DNA of 64,000 nucleotides. It comes from JAXGPP01 sp040766885. Its GTDB lineage: Bacteria; Planctomycetota; Planctomycetia; Pirellulales; Thermoguttaceae. The stretch's first letter is position 1. Each line of letters begins with the position of its first letter. The stretch covers positions 98,755-162,754 of the forward strand of contig JAXGPP010000020.1 in NCBI GenBank assembly GCA_040766885.1, given 5' to 3'. This document shows positions 8,142-16,805 of the stretch, piece after piece. A model generated the notes under the pieces. It saw nothing but the letters and a program-made list of their open reading frames with translations. It ran no database searches and was not told where the DNA came from. The translations under genes and the position numbers were made by a program.

Positions 8142-8965
8142 GGGAGTCGAAGCCTGGCTAAGTTGTTCCGTGCTGGTCGGGGAACGCCCGTTGTTCGTGC
8201 TCGATCGGAAGCTATTGCTTAGTCACTCTCGTGCCAATCCGAAATGGCACGAATCACCAAAGCTGTAACCACAAACGTTGGCAGGCTCTGCGGCAGTTGC
8301 AGTCTGTGAAGCCAGTAAATCTATCCGCCCCATCTCGGGGAGTCAACGACGGGGAATTGACAGTCTGCCGTCCGGTCGCTGCTTTGGAGGCGGCATTAGC
8401 AGTCGTCCTAGCTGTGTGTGCTATACAGCGGTGGAGCGTTAAGCCAGCAAATTGTGCCCCCTATTTATGGCTGTACTGCAGGATGATCGTCGCGAGAAAT
8501 ACAGACGGAGTTCAATGCGCAAGTATTTGTCATGTAACAATTTAGGATATGAATCTCACCGCCGCCCACCATAATGCCTCATCAGGGGTAATTGCGTTTG
8601 ATGCGAGCTGCGATTAGAATCAACCACAGCGGTGCTTCCCGTCCTGCCCAAACTGTGGTGGGTGCCCGCCGATGACGGGAACATCGTTGGGACAGAGCGG
8701 GACGCGACGGGTTTTGCCCGGAGTGACGTCGCCACCTGCCGTGGACGGATGCGATTGCCGCCTGAGCGGCCCTCGCCGCGTTTCGGCCGGATCGATTCAT
8801 CTCTCCCAGCCTGCCGCCGCCCGACTGATCTCGGGGACGCACCGGCCAAGGACAGCCGAAGGGAAGGGGCGCCGTGTATCGTCAGGGACGACACGCCACC
8901 AACATACCGAGACAAAGTTGGCTGTGGCTCAACTGGGGCGCAGTCGGCACCCGGAGGTAAGTCCT
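8142..8965. other. Divergent intergenic region (atp operon / DUF4912 gene) with an inverted repeat
   Basis: This 824-nt stretch holds no convincing gene; frames here are short and low in conserved motifs. It separates the minus-strand atp operon from the plus-strand DUF4912 gene and must hold both promoters. An 8-bp perfect inverted repeat, TCGTGCCA (8229-8236) and TGGCACGA (8245-8252), with an 8-nt spacer lies 88 nt upstream of atpZ. It could be an operator or a leader hairpin. The segment 8400-8600 is less GC-rich than its neighbours. Confidence 0.5.
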
Positions 8966-10126
8966 GTGAGTACCGTAGCGGAACTCAGATCGCGGACAGC
9001 CAAAGAACTGGCCGCGATGGCCAAGCAAAAGGGAGTTTCCGGTTGGCACTCGATGCGGAAGGATCAATTGGTCGACGCGTTGGCCAAGCTTGCCCGTTCC
9101 GCGACAGCCAAGTCCGGGCGTAAGGCGAGCGCCAACGGCAAACATGCGATCGCCAGCCCTCACGCCGGCAACGGCAAGCGTCCCAAGGCGCCAGTCCCTT
9201 CTCCGGCGAAATCACCGCGGACGCTGAAGCGTTTGTCCCAAATCAAGGCCCAGCTTGCGCAGTCGAAAGATCTGTCGTATACCGTCCAGGCCATCGGTAA
9301 CGGGAACGGCAATGGCAATGGCCACAGCCACCAGCGCGACCGCCTGGTGGTGATGGTTCGTGGCCCGTTCTGGCTGCATGCGTACTGGGAATTGACGCGC
9401 GGAAGCGTCGAGCGAGCCCGCGTTGCCCTGGGCCAGAACTGGCACGGCGCAAAAGCCATCCTCCGGCTTTCGGAGGTGGCTCGCGACGGTGTGACGAGCA
9501 CGGTTCGAAATGTGATCCGCGACATTGAGATCCACGGCGGCGTCAACAACTGGTATATCGACGTCCAGGAACCGCCGAAGAGTTACCAGGTCGATATCGG
9601 CTACCTGGCCAACGACGGTCGTTTCCTCTGCCTCGCGCGCAGCAACGTAGTCAACACGCCGCAGGCCGGGTCCAACGAGGCCGATGGGAACTGGGCCGAG
9701 GTGGCCCGCGATTTTGACCGCATCTACGCCTTGAGTGGCGGGTATAGCGACTCGGGAGACGCCTCGGACCTCAAGGATTTGTTTGAGGAGCGATTGCGCC
9801 GGCCAATGGGTTCACCAATGATGACCCGGTTTGGCCTGGGCGCCTCGGCCGGCGGACATATTCGCCGTGAATTCCCCTTCGACGTGGATGCGGAATTGGT
9901 GGTGTACGGCGTCACTGATCCGTCGGCGCACGTGACCCTCAAGGGAGAACCGGTGCGGTTGCAGGCCGACGGTACATTCCAGGTCCGGTTCAGCCTTCCC
10001 GATCGCCGCCAGGTATTGCCCGTCGTCGCCAGCAGTTCCGACGGCGTCGAGCAACGAACCATCGTGCTGGCGGTCGAGCGGAACACCAAGCGCATGGAAC
10101 CCGTCATTCGCGAGCCGGACGAGTAA
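8966..10126 (+). CDS. DUF4912 protein with N-terminal Rho_N/SAP-like domain
   Basis: The frame is open from 8672, but the start is set at the GTG at 8966, because GGAGG lies 8 nt before it and the protein pattern begins there. Residues about 1-42 (STVAELRSRTAKELAAMAKQ then VSGWHSMRKDQLVDAL) fit the Rho N-terminal/SAP-like fold, a small nucleic-acid-binding domain. A basic, low-complexity linker with a Gly-Asn run (GNGNGNGNGH) follows. The DUF4912 core then starts at RLVVMVRGPFWLHAYWEL and extends through NNWYIDV and YQVDIGYLANDGRFLCLARS. A C-terminal beta-rich part (LVVYGVTDPSAHVTLKGEPV) resembles a carbohydrate- or Ig-like module. The molecular role is unknown. It stands alone, with a terminator-like hairpin about 30 nt after the stop. 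Confidence 0.85.
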   Translation: MSTVAELRSRTAKELAAMAKQKGVSGWHSMRKDQLVDALAKLARSATAKSGRKASANGKHAIASPHAGNGKRPKAPVPSPAKSPRTLKRLSQIKAQLAQSKDLSYTVQAIGNGNGNGNGHSHQRDRLVVMVRGPFWLHAYWELTRGSVERARVALGQNWHGAKAILRLSEVARDGVTSTVRNVIRDIEIHGGVNNWYIDVQEPPKSYQVDIGYLANDGRFLCLARSNVVNTPQAGSNEADGNWAEVARDFDRIYALSGGYSDSGDASDLKDLFEERLRRPMGSPMMTRFGLGASAGGHIRREFPFDVDAELVVYGVTDPSAHVTLKGEPVRLQADGTFQVRFSLPDRRQVLPVVASSSDGVEQRTIVLAVERNTKRMEPVIREPDE

Positions 10127-10157
10127 ATCCCGACTGGCGATCATGCCACTCCGAACG

Positions 10158-10180
10158 GGGGCCGCAACGGCCCCTGTTTC
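10158..10180 (+). terminator. Intrinsic terminator after the DUF4912 gene
   Basis: GGGGCC (10158-10163) and GGCCCC (10169-10174) form a 6-bp GC stem with the loop GCAAC, followed by TGTTTC. It lies 31 nt after the stop codon. Confidence 0.55.
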
Positions 10181-10227
10181 ATTCGCAGTGGTACCCGGCA
10201 AACCTCCTGTCCGCTTCGCTCGTGTTG

Positions 10228-10236
10228 TATACACTT
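10228..10236 (+). promoter_or_regulatory. Possible -10 element upstream of the UVR/ribF pair
   Basis: The string TATACACT lies 68-75 nt before the UVR-protein start. A near-identical TACACTTGG occurs 34 nt before the aldehyde dehydrogenase start at 42161. No good -35 element is visible for either, so this is a weak call. Confidence 0.25.
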
Positions 10237-10302
10237 GGCAAAGGCCGGCCGCCGAGAGGCCGAGGGTCACGGCAACGCTCAGCGTACTACGACAGGGATG
10301 CT

Positions 10303-11085
10303 ATGGCGCAGGACATTTCGAACCTCCTGGCCGAATGGGAATACGATCCGGACCAAGTGCTCGTCCGCATTATCACTGGCGACGACGGGCGGGAGAAGAT
10401 CCAACTGCGGCTCGACATGGGACTCGTTCAGATGGAGATCTCGGGCCGTCCCGATGGCACTCGCCCGGAAGGCCGCGAATCATGGCTGGAAGTATTCACC
10501 GAGCGGCAGCAGGCCCATGAGGCGACGCACCCCGACGCCGCTCCTTTTCAACTGACCGACGAAGACTGCACCCGGCTGTGGCGCGAAGCGATTCAGTATT
10601 ACCATCGGTACTTCAGCCTGTGGCAACTGAAGCGATACGAGCCATGCGCCCGCGACACCGATCGTACCTTGCGACTGCTGTCCTTCGTGCGGGCATATGC
10701 CCGCGACGACCGTGCGAAACTGCAGTTTGACCAGTGGCGCCCCTACGTGACGGTGGTGCACACGCGGGCGATCGCTACGCCCCTGGTGGAAACCGGGCGT
10801 TTCGGTGAGGCGCTGGCGTCGATCGAGGCCGGCATCGATGCCATTCGCGACTTCTTTGATGAGTATGGGCGATCGGAAAACGCCGATGAGAGCGCCGAGC
10901 TCATGAGCCTGGAGAAGTGGCGTGAGGAGGTGCTGCTGGAGGAGAGTCGGGCGGGCCATGCCCGGCCGGAAAGCGTGCTGGACGTGCTCCGTCGCCGGCT
11001 TCAGGAGGCGGTGGCGGCGGAACGGTTCGAGGAGGCGGCCCGGTTGCGCGACGAGATCCGACGTTTTTCCGAAAGCGCGCCGTGA
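10303..11085 (+). CDS. UVR-domain protein of unknown function
   Basis: A 260-residue protein; the start is set at ATG 10303 (AGGG just upstream) rather than the upstream ATG of the longer frame. The N-terminal half is acidic, beginning MAQDISNLLAEWEYDPDQ and containing VRIITGDDGREKIQLRLDMG. The middle is helical with TPR-like character (VETGRFGEALASIEAGIDAI). The last 40 residues end in a UVR motif (LQEAVAAERFEEAARLRDEI), the helical hairpin by which UvrB and UvrC contact each other; it also occurs in McsA- and Clp-related proteins. There are no nuclease or helicase motifs, so it is not UvrB or UvrC. Its stop overlaps the ribF start by 4 nt, which suggests co-translation. Confidence 0.75.
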   Translation: MAQDISNLLAEWEYDPDQVLVRIITGDDGREKIQLRLDMGLVQMEISGRPDGTRPEGRESWLEVFTERQQAHEATHPDAAPFQLTDEDCTRLWREAIQYYHRYFSLWQLKRYEPCARDTDRTLRLLSFVRAYARDDRAKLQFDQWRPYVTVVHTRAIATPLVETGRFGEALASIEAGIDAIRDFFDEYGRSENADESAELMSLEKWREEVLLEESRAGHARPESVLDVLRRRLQEAVAAERFEEAARLRDEIRRFSESAP

Positions 11086-12017
11086 AGCTCATCCGTGACT
11101 TGGATCAATTGCCAGACTCGTTGCGCCACGGAGCGGTGGCGATCGGCAATTTCGACGGCGTACACCGCGGCCACGCACGGATCATCCGCCGCATGCTCGA
11201 GCGGGCCGAGGAACTCGGCGGGCCGGGTGTGGTGTTCACGTTCGACCCGCACCCGATCCGCGTTCTCCGCCCGGAACGCGCCCCGCTCCCCCTGACCGAG
11301 ACTGACCGCAAGGCCGAACTGCTCGTCGAACTGGGGGTCGACGCGGTGATCGCCTACCCGACCGACGCGGCGCTGCTCTCGATGGAGGCTCGCCAGTTCT
11401 TCGATCGCATCATACGCGAGCGGCTCGACGCGCGGGCGGTGGTGGAGGGACCGAATTTCTTCTTCGGTCACGATCGACTGGGGAATATCGACCTGTTGCG
11501 CCGGCTTTGCGACGACGCCGGCATTTTATTGGACATCGTACCGCCCTTGGAGATCGACGGGCAGATTGTTTCCAGCTCCCGCATCCGGTCGCTGGTCGCC
11601 GCCGGGCAGGTGGAGATGGCGCGGCGGATGCTTACTCAGCCACACGCCATACGCGGCGTGGTCGAGCACGGGGCCGGCCGCGGCGCTGGCCTGGGATTTC
11701 CAACCGCCAACGTGGGGCAGGTCCGGACACTGCTGCCAGGCGAGGGGATCTACGCCGGCCGAGCGGCCGTCGATGGTCGTGCCTGGCCGGCCGCCATCAG
11801 CCTGGGCGGCAATCCGACCTTCGATGAGGGGCGACTCAAGATCGAGGCCTATCTGATCGATTTCGAGGGGGACCTTTACGGCCGGCCGGTCCGGATTGAC
11901 TTCCTCGCGAGGCTCCGCGACATTGAGCGGTTTGGCTCAGTGGACGAATTGATCGTTCAGATGGACCGCGACGTGGCCGAGGCACGACGGATCGCCGCCC
12001 AGTCGGACGATGCCTGA
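11082..12017 (+). CDS. ribF: Bifunctional riboflavin kinase / FAD synthetase
   Basis: Converts riboflavin to FMN and then FMN to FAD. The 311-residue length is standard. The N-terminal nucleotidyltransferase domain has AIGNFDGVHRGHARII (residues 20-35) and VFTFDPHP. The segment SSSRIRSLVAAGQVEMARRM is the conserved FAD-synthetase end. The C-terminal kinase domain has GRGAGLGFPTANV and SLGGNPTFDEGRLKIEAYLI. The start is a GTG overlapping the TGA of the UVR gene (GTGA). An NrnA-like gene follows after 50 nt; ribF and nrnA-type genes are often neighbours in bacteria, commonly together with truB and rbfA. Confidence 0.95.
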   Translation: MKLIRDLDQLPDSLRHGAVAIGNFDGVHRGHARIIRRMLERAEELGGPGVVFTFDPHPIRVLRPERAPLPLTETDRKAELLVELGVDAVIAYPTDAALLSMEARQFFDRIIRERLDARAVVEGPNFFFGHDRLGNIDLLRRLCDDAGILLDIVPPLEIDGQIVSSSRIRSLVAAGQVEMARRMLTQPHAIRGVVEHGAGRGAGLGFPTANVGQVRTLLPGEGIYAGRAAVDGRAWPAAISLGGNPTFDEGRLKIEAYLIDFEGDLYGRPVRIDFLARLRDIERFGSVDELIVQMDRDVAEARRIAAQSDDA

Positions 12018-12067
12018 CGCGATCGTGCCGGCCATGCCTCGATCGCCTTCCAAGAGAGGTAATATTC

Positions 12068-13093
12068 GTGTCGCAAGGCTCTTCACTCGCGCCCGCCGGT
12101 AAGCCCTCCACGGGCGTCGACTGGTCGCGATTCGCCCGGTTGCTGGAAGGCAAACGTCGGCTTGTGCTTACCACGCATGTTCGCCCCGACTGCGATGCCC
12201 TGGGCAGTGAACTCGGGATGGCCGGCGTGCTCGAGGCTCTGGGCAAGGAAGTGCTGATCGCCAATGCGTTCGAGGTTCCCAAGCGGCTGATGTTCCTCGA
12301 TCCGTCGCGGAAGCTGAAGCGGTTGGGCGTCGACGTCCAGGCTACCGAGATCGAGCAGTTCGATTTGCTCATCGTGCTCGACACTTCCGCTTGGAACCAA
12401 TTGGGCGAGATGGGCGAAGTCGTCCGCAACACGGCGATCGCGAAGGCGGTCGTCGACCATCATGTAAGCGGTGACGACCTGGGGGCAGAGATCTTCAAGG
12501 ACTCGTCGGCCGAAGCGGCCGGCCGGCTGGTTGTCGAGGCGGCCGAGTATCTCGGCGTTGCGCTGACCCCCGAAATTGCCCATCCGCTGTTCGCCGCTCT
12601 GGCTACTGACACCGGGTGGTTTCGGTTTTCCTCGACAACGGAAGCCACGTATCAGCTCGCGGCGCGGCTGACCGCGGCCGGGGTTCGTCCTGATCAGGTC
12701 TACCGCGATCTCTACGAAAACGACACCCTCAGCCGGCTCAAGCTGACGGGGCGGGCGATTGGCCGGACGGAAATGGAGTTGGGTGGGCGACTGGTCCACA
12801 CCTATATCAGTCTTGAGGACCTCCGGGCGGTCGAGGCGCAACCGGGCGACACGGAAGACATCATCAACGCAACGCTCCACGTGGGCGGAACTCAGGTGGC
12901 GGTGGTGTTCATGGAGCAGCCGACGGGCGAGTTCCGTGTGAGTTTCCGCAGCCGCGACGCGGTCGATTGCAGCCGCGTCGCAGCGCAGTTTGGTGGCGGC
13001 GGTCACACCCGGGCCGCCGGGGCTACGGTGGCAGGGCCGCTAGAGCGAGCGCGGACGGAAGTCCTTGACGTCGTTCGCCGAGCCATGCAATAA
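12068..13093 (+). CDS. nrnA: DHH-family phosphoesterase, NrnA-like (oligoRNase / pAp phosphatase)
   Basis: A 341-residue DHH/DHHA1 phosphoesterase of the NrnA group, expected to degrade short RNA oligonucleotides and/or dephosphorylate pAp with Mn2+. The metal-binding motifs are TTHVRPDCDALGSELG (residues 35-50), LIVLDTSAW near 100, and the signature VVDHHVSGDD near 127. The substrate-binding motif FGGGGHTRAAGATV is near the C-terminus. The start is a GTG with AGAGGT about 8 nt upstream. An alternative role in cyclic dinucleotide turnover (GdpP/DhhP-like) is possible, because standalone DHH-DHHA1 proteins differ in substrate. Confidence 0.85.
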   Translation: MSQGSSLAPAGKPSTGVDWSRFARLLEGKRRLVLTTHVRPDCDALGSELGMAGVLEALGKEVLIANAFEVPKRLMFLDPSRKLKRLGVDVQATEIEQFDLLIVLDTSAWNQLGEMGEVVRNTAIAKAVVDHHVSGDDLGAEIFKDSSAEAAGRLVVEAAEYLGVALTPEIAHPLFAALATDTGWFRFSSTTEATYQLAARLTAAGVRPDQVYRDLYENDTLSRLKLTGRAIGRTEMELGGRLVHTYISLEDLRAVEAQPGDTEDIINATLHVGGTQVAVVFMEQPTGEFRVSFRSRDAVDCSRVAAQFGGGGHTRAAGATVAGPLERARTEVLDVVRRAMQ

Positions 13094-13342
13094 TGACCGC
13101 CATGCCGCGATCCCGCCTGAATTGAGCCGAATACCGTCGCGGCGTGCACCGCCCCAGGCGTCGATGCGGCGAGCCGCACGCGTGGGCGCAAGAGCCGGCG
13201 ATGAGTACCGCTCCGTGCCGACCAGACTCGGCTCACCACGCGATGCCTGCGCCGATCCGCGGTGCTTTCGACCAGCGATTGCAGTCCGTGCGCGAGGCGG
13301 CCGTTCCACAATCAATCACGGAACCAATATAGGGAATCGGTC

Positions 13343-13915
13343 ATGTCGAAATCCGTTTCCTCCACGTCCGCAGCGGAGCCTTCGACCGGCACGGTCGAAC
13401 CGCGGCGGGGATTTGTGGCCAAAGCGACGGCCCTGGTGCTGGGCGCACTGGCCTATGCCGGACCGGCTCTGGCCGGACTTGCGGCTTTCTTTCATCCCTG
13501 GGGGCAAAAAGGTCAGGCAGGTCAGTTCGTCCGCCTCGCCACGCTCGATGCCCTGCCCGAGGACGGGACTCCGCGCAAGTTCTCCGTGGTCATGGATCGC
13601 AACGACGCCTGGAATCGGTTCCCCCAGGAGCCGGTGGGCGCTGTCTACCTCCGGCGCACGGGATCCACCGCGGTCGAAGCGTTGCAGGTCGTCTGCCCTC
13701 ATGCAGGTTGTTTCATCGACTTCGACTCCGAGAAGAAGATTTTCTACTGCCCCTGCCACCTGGCGAACTTCGAGCTCAGCGGCAAGCGGACCGAGGGCGA
13801 GTTTGACAGCCCCCGCGACATGGACACGCTGGAAGTTGAAGTGCGCGACCAGGAAGTGTGGGTCAAGTTCCAGACCTTCCAGACGAACACTCCGAAGAAG
13901 GTGGCCCAGGCATGA
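13343..13915 (+). CDS. Rieske iron-sulfur protein of a cytochrome b complex
   Basis: Rieske subunit that passes electrons from quinol to a cytochrome c. The 190-residue protein starts at ATG 13343, with AGGGA upstream; the frame is open 27 codons earlier. A twin-arginine-type anchor follows the N-terminus (RRGFVAKATALVLGALAYAG). The [2Fe-2S] ligands are in box 1, C118-P-H120-A-G-C123, and box 2, C136-P-C138-H139. Box 2 continues LANFE where many Rieske proteins have GSxF. Its stop overlaps the ATG of the cytochrome b/c gene (ATGA), so the two are one transcription and translation unit. Confidence 0.93.
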   Translation: MSKSVSSTSAAEPSTGTVEPRRGFVAKATALVLGALAYAGPALAGLAAFFHPWGQKGQAGQFVRLATLDALPEDGTPRKFSVVMDRNDAWNRFPQEPVGAVYLRRTGSTAVEALQVVCPHAGCFIDFDSEKKIFYCPCHLANFELSGKRTEGEFDSPRDMDTLEVEVRDQEVWVKFQTFQTNTPKKVAQA

Positions 13916-15735
13916 ACAATACGATCAAGTGGTTCTCCGATCGAATCGGTTGGACGGCGCCCGGCCGGCCAACCGCGGCGCCCAGCCTGCCGGGCGGAGC
14001 GAGCTGGTGGAATGTCTGGCCGAGCACGATCCTGTTCACGTTCGTGGTTCAGGCGATCACCGGATTCGTGCTCTGGATGTACTACAGTCCCAGTGCCCAT
14101 AGCGCGTGGGAGAGCGTCTACTATATCCAGCATGAACTGACGGCCGGCTGGCTGGTTCGCGGCATTCATCACTATGCAGCCCAGGTGATGGTGGCGCTGG
14201 CCGGAATCTATATCATCCAGATGATCGTCCGGGGGACCTACCGCGCGCCGCGCGAGCTGGTGTTCTGGAGCGCGCTGGTTGTGGCGGCGCTTACCATGGC
14301 GATGGTGCTGACCGGCGATCTGTTGCCCTGGACGCAGAACAGCTATTGGGCCACGCAGGTGCGGGTGAATTTCCTCACGCTCCTGCCGATGGGCGGCGAA
14401 TTCTTCAAGCTGGCCGCCGGCGGACCGCAGTTCGGCCATTTTACACTGACGCGATTCTTCGCGCTTCACGCGGGGCTGTTCACCCTGCTGCTGGCGGCGG
14501 CGATCTGGCTGCACGGCTTTCTCCGCCGCCGGGCGGCCCGGCTGGAAGCCGCTACCGCCGAACGCATGGGCTGGTACTGGCCCGACCAGGCAGTGCGAAA
14601 CATGGCGGCGTGCGCCGTGGTGGCAGTGGTCATCGGCCTGCTGACGGTGCAACACGCGTTTGTCGGCGAGCATTCCGGCGCGACACCGGGGGCTTACCTG
14701 GGTGCAGAGCTTGGCGCGCCCGCCGATCCGGTCGACGCCTATTCGGCGGCCCGTCCCGAGTGGAGCCTGCTGGGCGTCTACGGCTTCTCTCACATGTTCC
14801 CCGGAAGCCTGCAGATCCTGCCGATTTTCGTCATTCCGAGCATCGTCTTTGGGCTGTTCGTGCTCATGCCGTTTATCGGCCTCCACCGCGCGGGGCACGT
14901 GTTCAATGTCGTGCTGCTGGTGGCGCTTCTGGCGGGAATCGTCTATCTCTCGGTCGACGTCGTTCGTCACGACCGGCAGGACCAGGGCTTCCAGGCTTCG
15001 CTGGCCGCGGGCAATGCCGACGCCCACCGGGTGGTCGAGCTGGCCAGGGGTCCGAATGGCATCCCCTCCACCGGCGCGCTGGGGCTGTTGCGCGAAGACG
15101 CCAAGACGCAGGGGCCCAAGCTCTTCAAGCAGCACTGCGCCAGTTGCCACAACTACTCCCATCCCGACACCCCGATCCTTGCCGAGAAATCGTCGGCGCC
15201 GGAGCTGTACCAGTTTGCCAGCCGCCAGTGGATTGAAGGGCTTTTCGATCCCAAACGAATCGACGGGCCGGAGTACTTCGGCAACACGGCGTTCTGCGGA
15301 GGCGACATGGCCAGCTTTGTGCAGGACAACTTCAAGCAACTGCGGAAGGAGATCGGCGAGGAGGACACCGCCAAGCTGTTTGAAATGCTGGCGGCGGAGT
15401 CGAAACTGGCCCACGCCCGAAAGGTGGACGAGGAAGAAGAGACGGTCGAAGGGATCGACGAAGACACCTACGTGCTGTTCGAAGACTTCACCTGCACCGA
15501 CTGCCACAAGTTCTACACGCTCGGCTCGTCGTCGGCAGGTCCCGACTTGACCGGCTACGGCTCGCGGGAGTGGGTGATCGGCATCATTGCCGACCCGACG
15601 CACAAGCGTTTTTACGGCAACAACAACGACCGGATGCCCGCGTATGGGCAGCCGCCCGATCAGCCGATGCTCACCACCGGCCAGATCGAGATGATCGCCG
15701 ACTGGATGCGGGGCGAGTGGTTCCGTTCCGAATAG
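13912..15735 (+). CDS. Cytochrome b fused to a diheme cytochrome c, with a variant heme b site
   Basis: Core subunit of a quinol:cytochrome c-type complex, 607 residues from ATG 13912. Residues 1-205 match the cytochrome b N-terminal half, and 275-350 match a subunit IV-like C-terminal half with a PEWS tetrad (282-285) where PEWY is usual. Residues 395-600 form a cytochrome c part with two heme motifs, CASCH (409-413) and CTDCH (528-532), and RMPAYG as a likely Met ligand. Helix D keeps both heme histidines, H186 and H201. Helix B has GIHHY with H86, but the second ligand position, 14 residues later, is Tyr100. Loss or replacement of one heme b ligand is therefore likely. It overlaps the Rieske gene by 4 nt. 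Confidence 0.92.
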   Translation: MNNTIKWFSDRIGWTAPGRPTAAPSLPGGASWWNVWPSTILFTFVVQAITGFVLWMYYSPSAHSAWESVYYIQHELTAGWLVRGIHHYAAQVMVALAGIYIIQMIVRGTYRAPRELVFWSALVVAALTMAMVLTGDLLPWTQNSYWATQVRVNFLTLLPMGGEFFKLAAGGPQFGHFTLTRFFALHAGLFTLLLAAAIWLHGFLRRRAARLEAATAERMGWYWPDQAVRNMAACAVVAVVIGLLTVQHAFVGEHSGATPGAYLGAELGAPADPVDAYSAARPEWSLLGVYGFSHMFPGSLQILPIFVIPSIVFGLFVLMPFIGLHRAGHVFNVVLLVALLAGIVYLSVDVVRHDRQDQGFQASLAAGNADAHRVVELARGPNGIPSTGALGLLREDAKTQGPKLFKQHCASCHNYSHPDTPILAEKSSAPELYQFASRQWIEGLFDPKRIDGPEYFGNTAFCGGDMASFVQDNFKQLRKEIGEEDTAKLFEMLAAESKLAHARKVDEEEETVEGIDEDTYVLFEDFTCTDCHKFYTLGSSSAGPDLTGYGSREWVIGIIADPTHKRFYGNNNDRMPAYGQPPDQPMLTTGQIEMIADWMRGEWFRSE

Positions 15736-15744
15736 AGCTCTCGT

Positions 15745-15762
15745 GGGCCGGCCGCCCGGCCC
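15745..15762 (+). terminator. GC hairpin after the Rieske/cytochrome b operon
   Basis: GGGCCGG (15745-15751) pairs with CCGGCCC (15756-15762) across a 4-nt loop, 10 nt after the stop codon. There is no T-run behind it, so it may only be a 3'-end-stabilising hairpin. Confidence 0.35.
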
Positions 15763-15937
15763 GTTACGGATTGGCATCTGGACCGCCCGCCATCGGCGCC
15801 GCACGCGTCGCCTGGCGGGTGACCTAGATTTCCCACGTTCCCCATCTTGATCGTTAACGGGTCGTCGGACGGGGCCTCCTGCAAAAATTGCGGAAACGGT
15901 AGAGTCTGCCGTGCGAGGTGCCGATGGATAGAGCGCC

Positions 15938-16660
15938 ATGCGCTGTCAGGACTCGCCGAAACATCCTCCGACACCCGGAACGGCGGCGCCGCTCGATGCG
16001 GAGACCGCGGCCGCGGCGCCATCACCCGATCTGACGGGTGAGGAGAAGACGCAGCCGACCGGTTCCGATCTGCCGCCGCTCTATGATGGGTGGGAGTTGG
16101 AGGAGCAGTTGCGGCACGTGGAGCGAGTGCTGGCGATGGACGGCGGAGTGACCGACCATAGCGGCCGCGCAGTAAGGAACGACGCCGAGCGACGGCGGTT
16201 CGACACTCCGCACGCCGCTATGCCAGGCTGGCATGTGCCGGAAGCAGAGAAAAGGGTTAAGACCCGGCGGCGCCGCCGCGGTTCATGGACGCACGCCATC
16301 GTGTGGCTGTTTCTCACCTTGGGGCTCATGGCCCTGGCGTTCGGCAGCGTGTTGCTGGGCTGGTCGCTGGTGGCCGATCGGCCGGAACTGTGGCGGATCG
16401 GCGTTCCGGCGGCCTTGGCCGGGCAGGTTGTGCTCCTGCTGGGGCTCATCGTCCAGTTGGATCGGCTGTGGCACGACAGCCGCGCCGCATCGGCCCGCTT
16501 GGCCCGAGTGGATGAACGCCTGGCGCGGCTGGGCAGTCGGCGAACGTATCACCGCGAGTGGCGCCACTGGGGCGCCGGCGATCCACGGATGGTGCTGTCT
16601 GATATCCAGCGCCGGCTGGACGTGCTGGCCAAGCGGATTGGCGAGCCGGAAGCCAAGTAG
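15938..16660 (+). CDS. Hypothetical protein with two transmembrane helices
   Basis: A 240-residue protein that I do not recognise. The first 110 residues are polar and Pro/Ala-rich with PPLYDGWELEEQLRHVERVL. A basic patch (KTRRRRRGSW) precedes two hydrophobic helices (IVWLFLTLGLMALAFGSVLLGW and IGVPAALAGQVVLLLGLIVQL). The C-terminus is amphipathic and probably coiled (ASARLARVDERLARLG, then ISDIQRRLDVLAKRI-like). The topology suggests a cytoplasmic N- and C-terminus around a membrane hairpin. It stands alone on the plus strand between the cytochrome b operon and oppositely oriented genes. The start is the first ATG of the frame and could be later. Confidence 0.6.
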   Translation: MRCQDSPKHPPTPGTAAPLDAETAAAAPSPDLTGEEKTQPTGSDLPPLYDGWELEEQLRHVERVLAMDGGVTDHSGRAVRNDAERRRFDTPHAAMPGWHVPEAEKRVKTRRRRRGSWTHAIVWLFLTLGLMALAFGSVLLGWSLVADRPELWRIGVPAALAGQVVLLLGLIVQLDRLWHDSRAASARLARVDERLARLGSRRTYHREWRHWGAGDPRMVLSDIQRRLDVLAKRIGEPEAK

Positions 16661-16805
16661 CGGTTTGCGGCGTGCTTTGAGATCCGCTTGAAACCAGCCG
16701 GGGTGGTCCCTTCCTCCTCTTCTTGCGGTGCGGGCTTGCTGCCTGGCCGAGACGCAATCGGGGCGCTGCACCACAACGGCTGCACGATGAGCTGTGTCAG
16801 AGCCA

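Noticed and set aside
13744..15939. 731-codon minus-strand frame opposite cytochrome b/c
   Set aside because: Antisense to a clear cytochrome b/c gene; no motif in its product.
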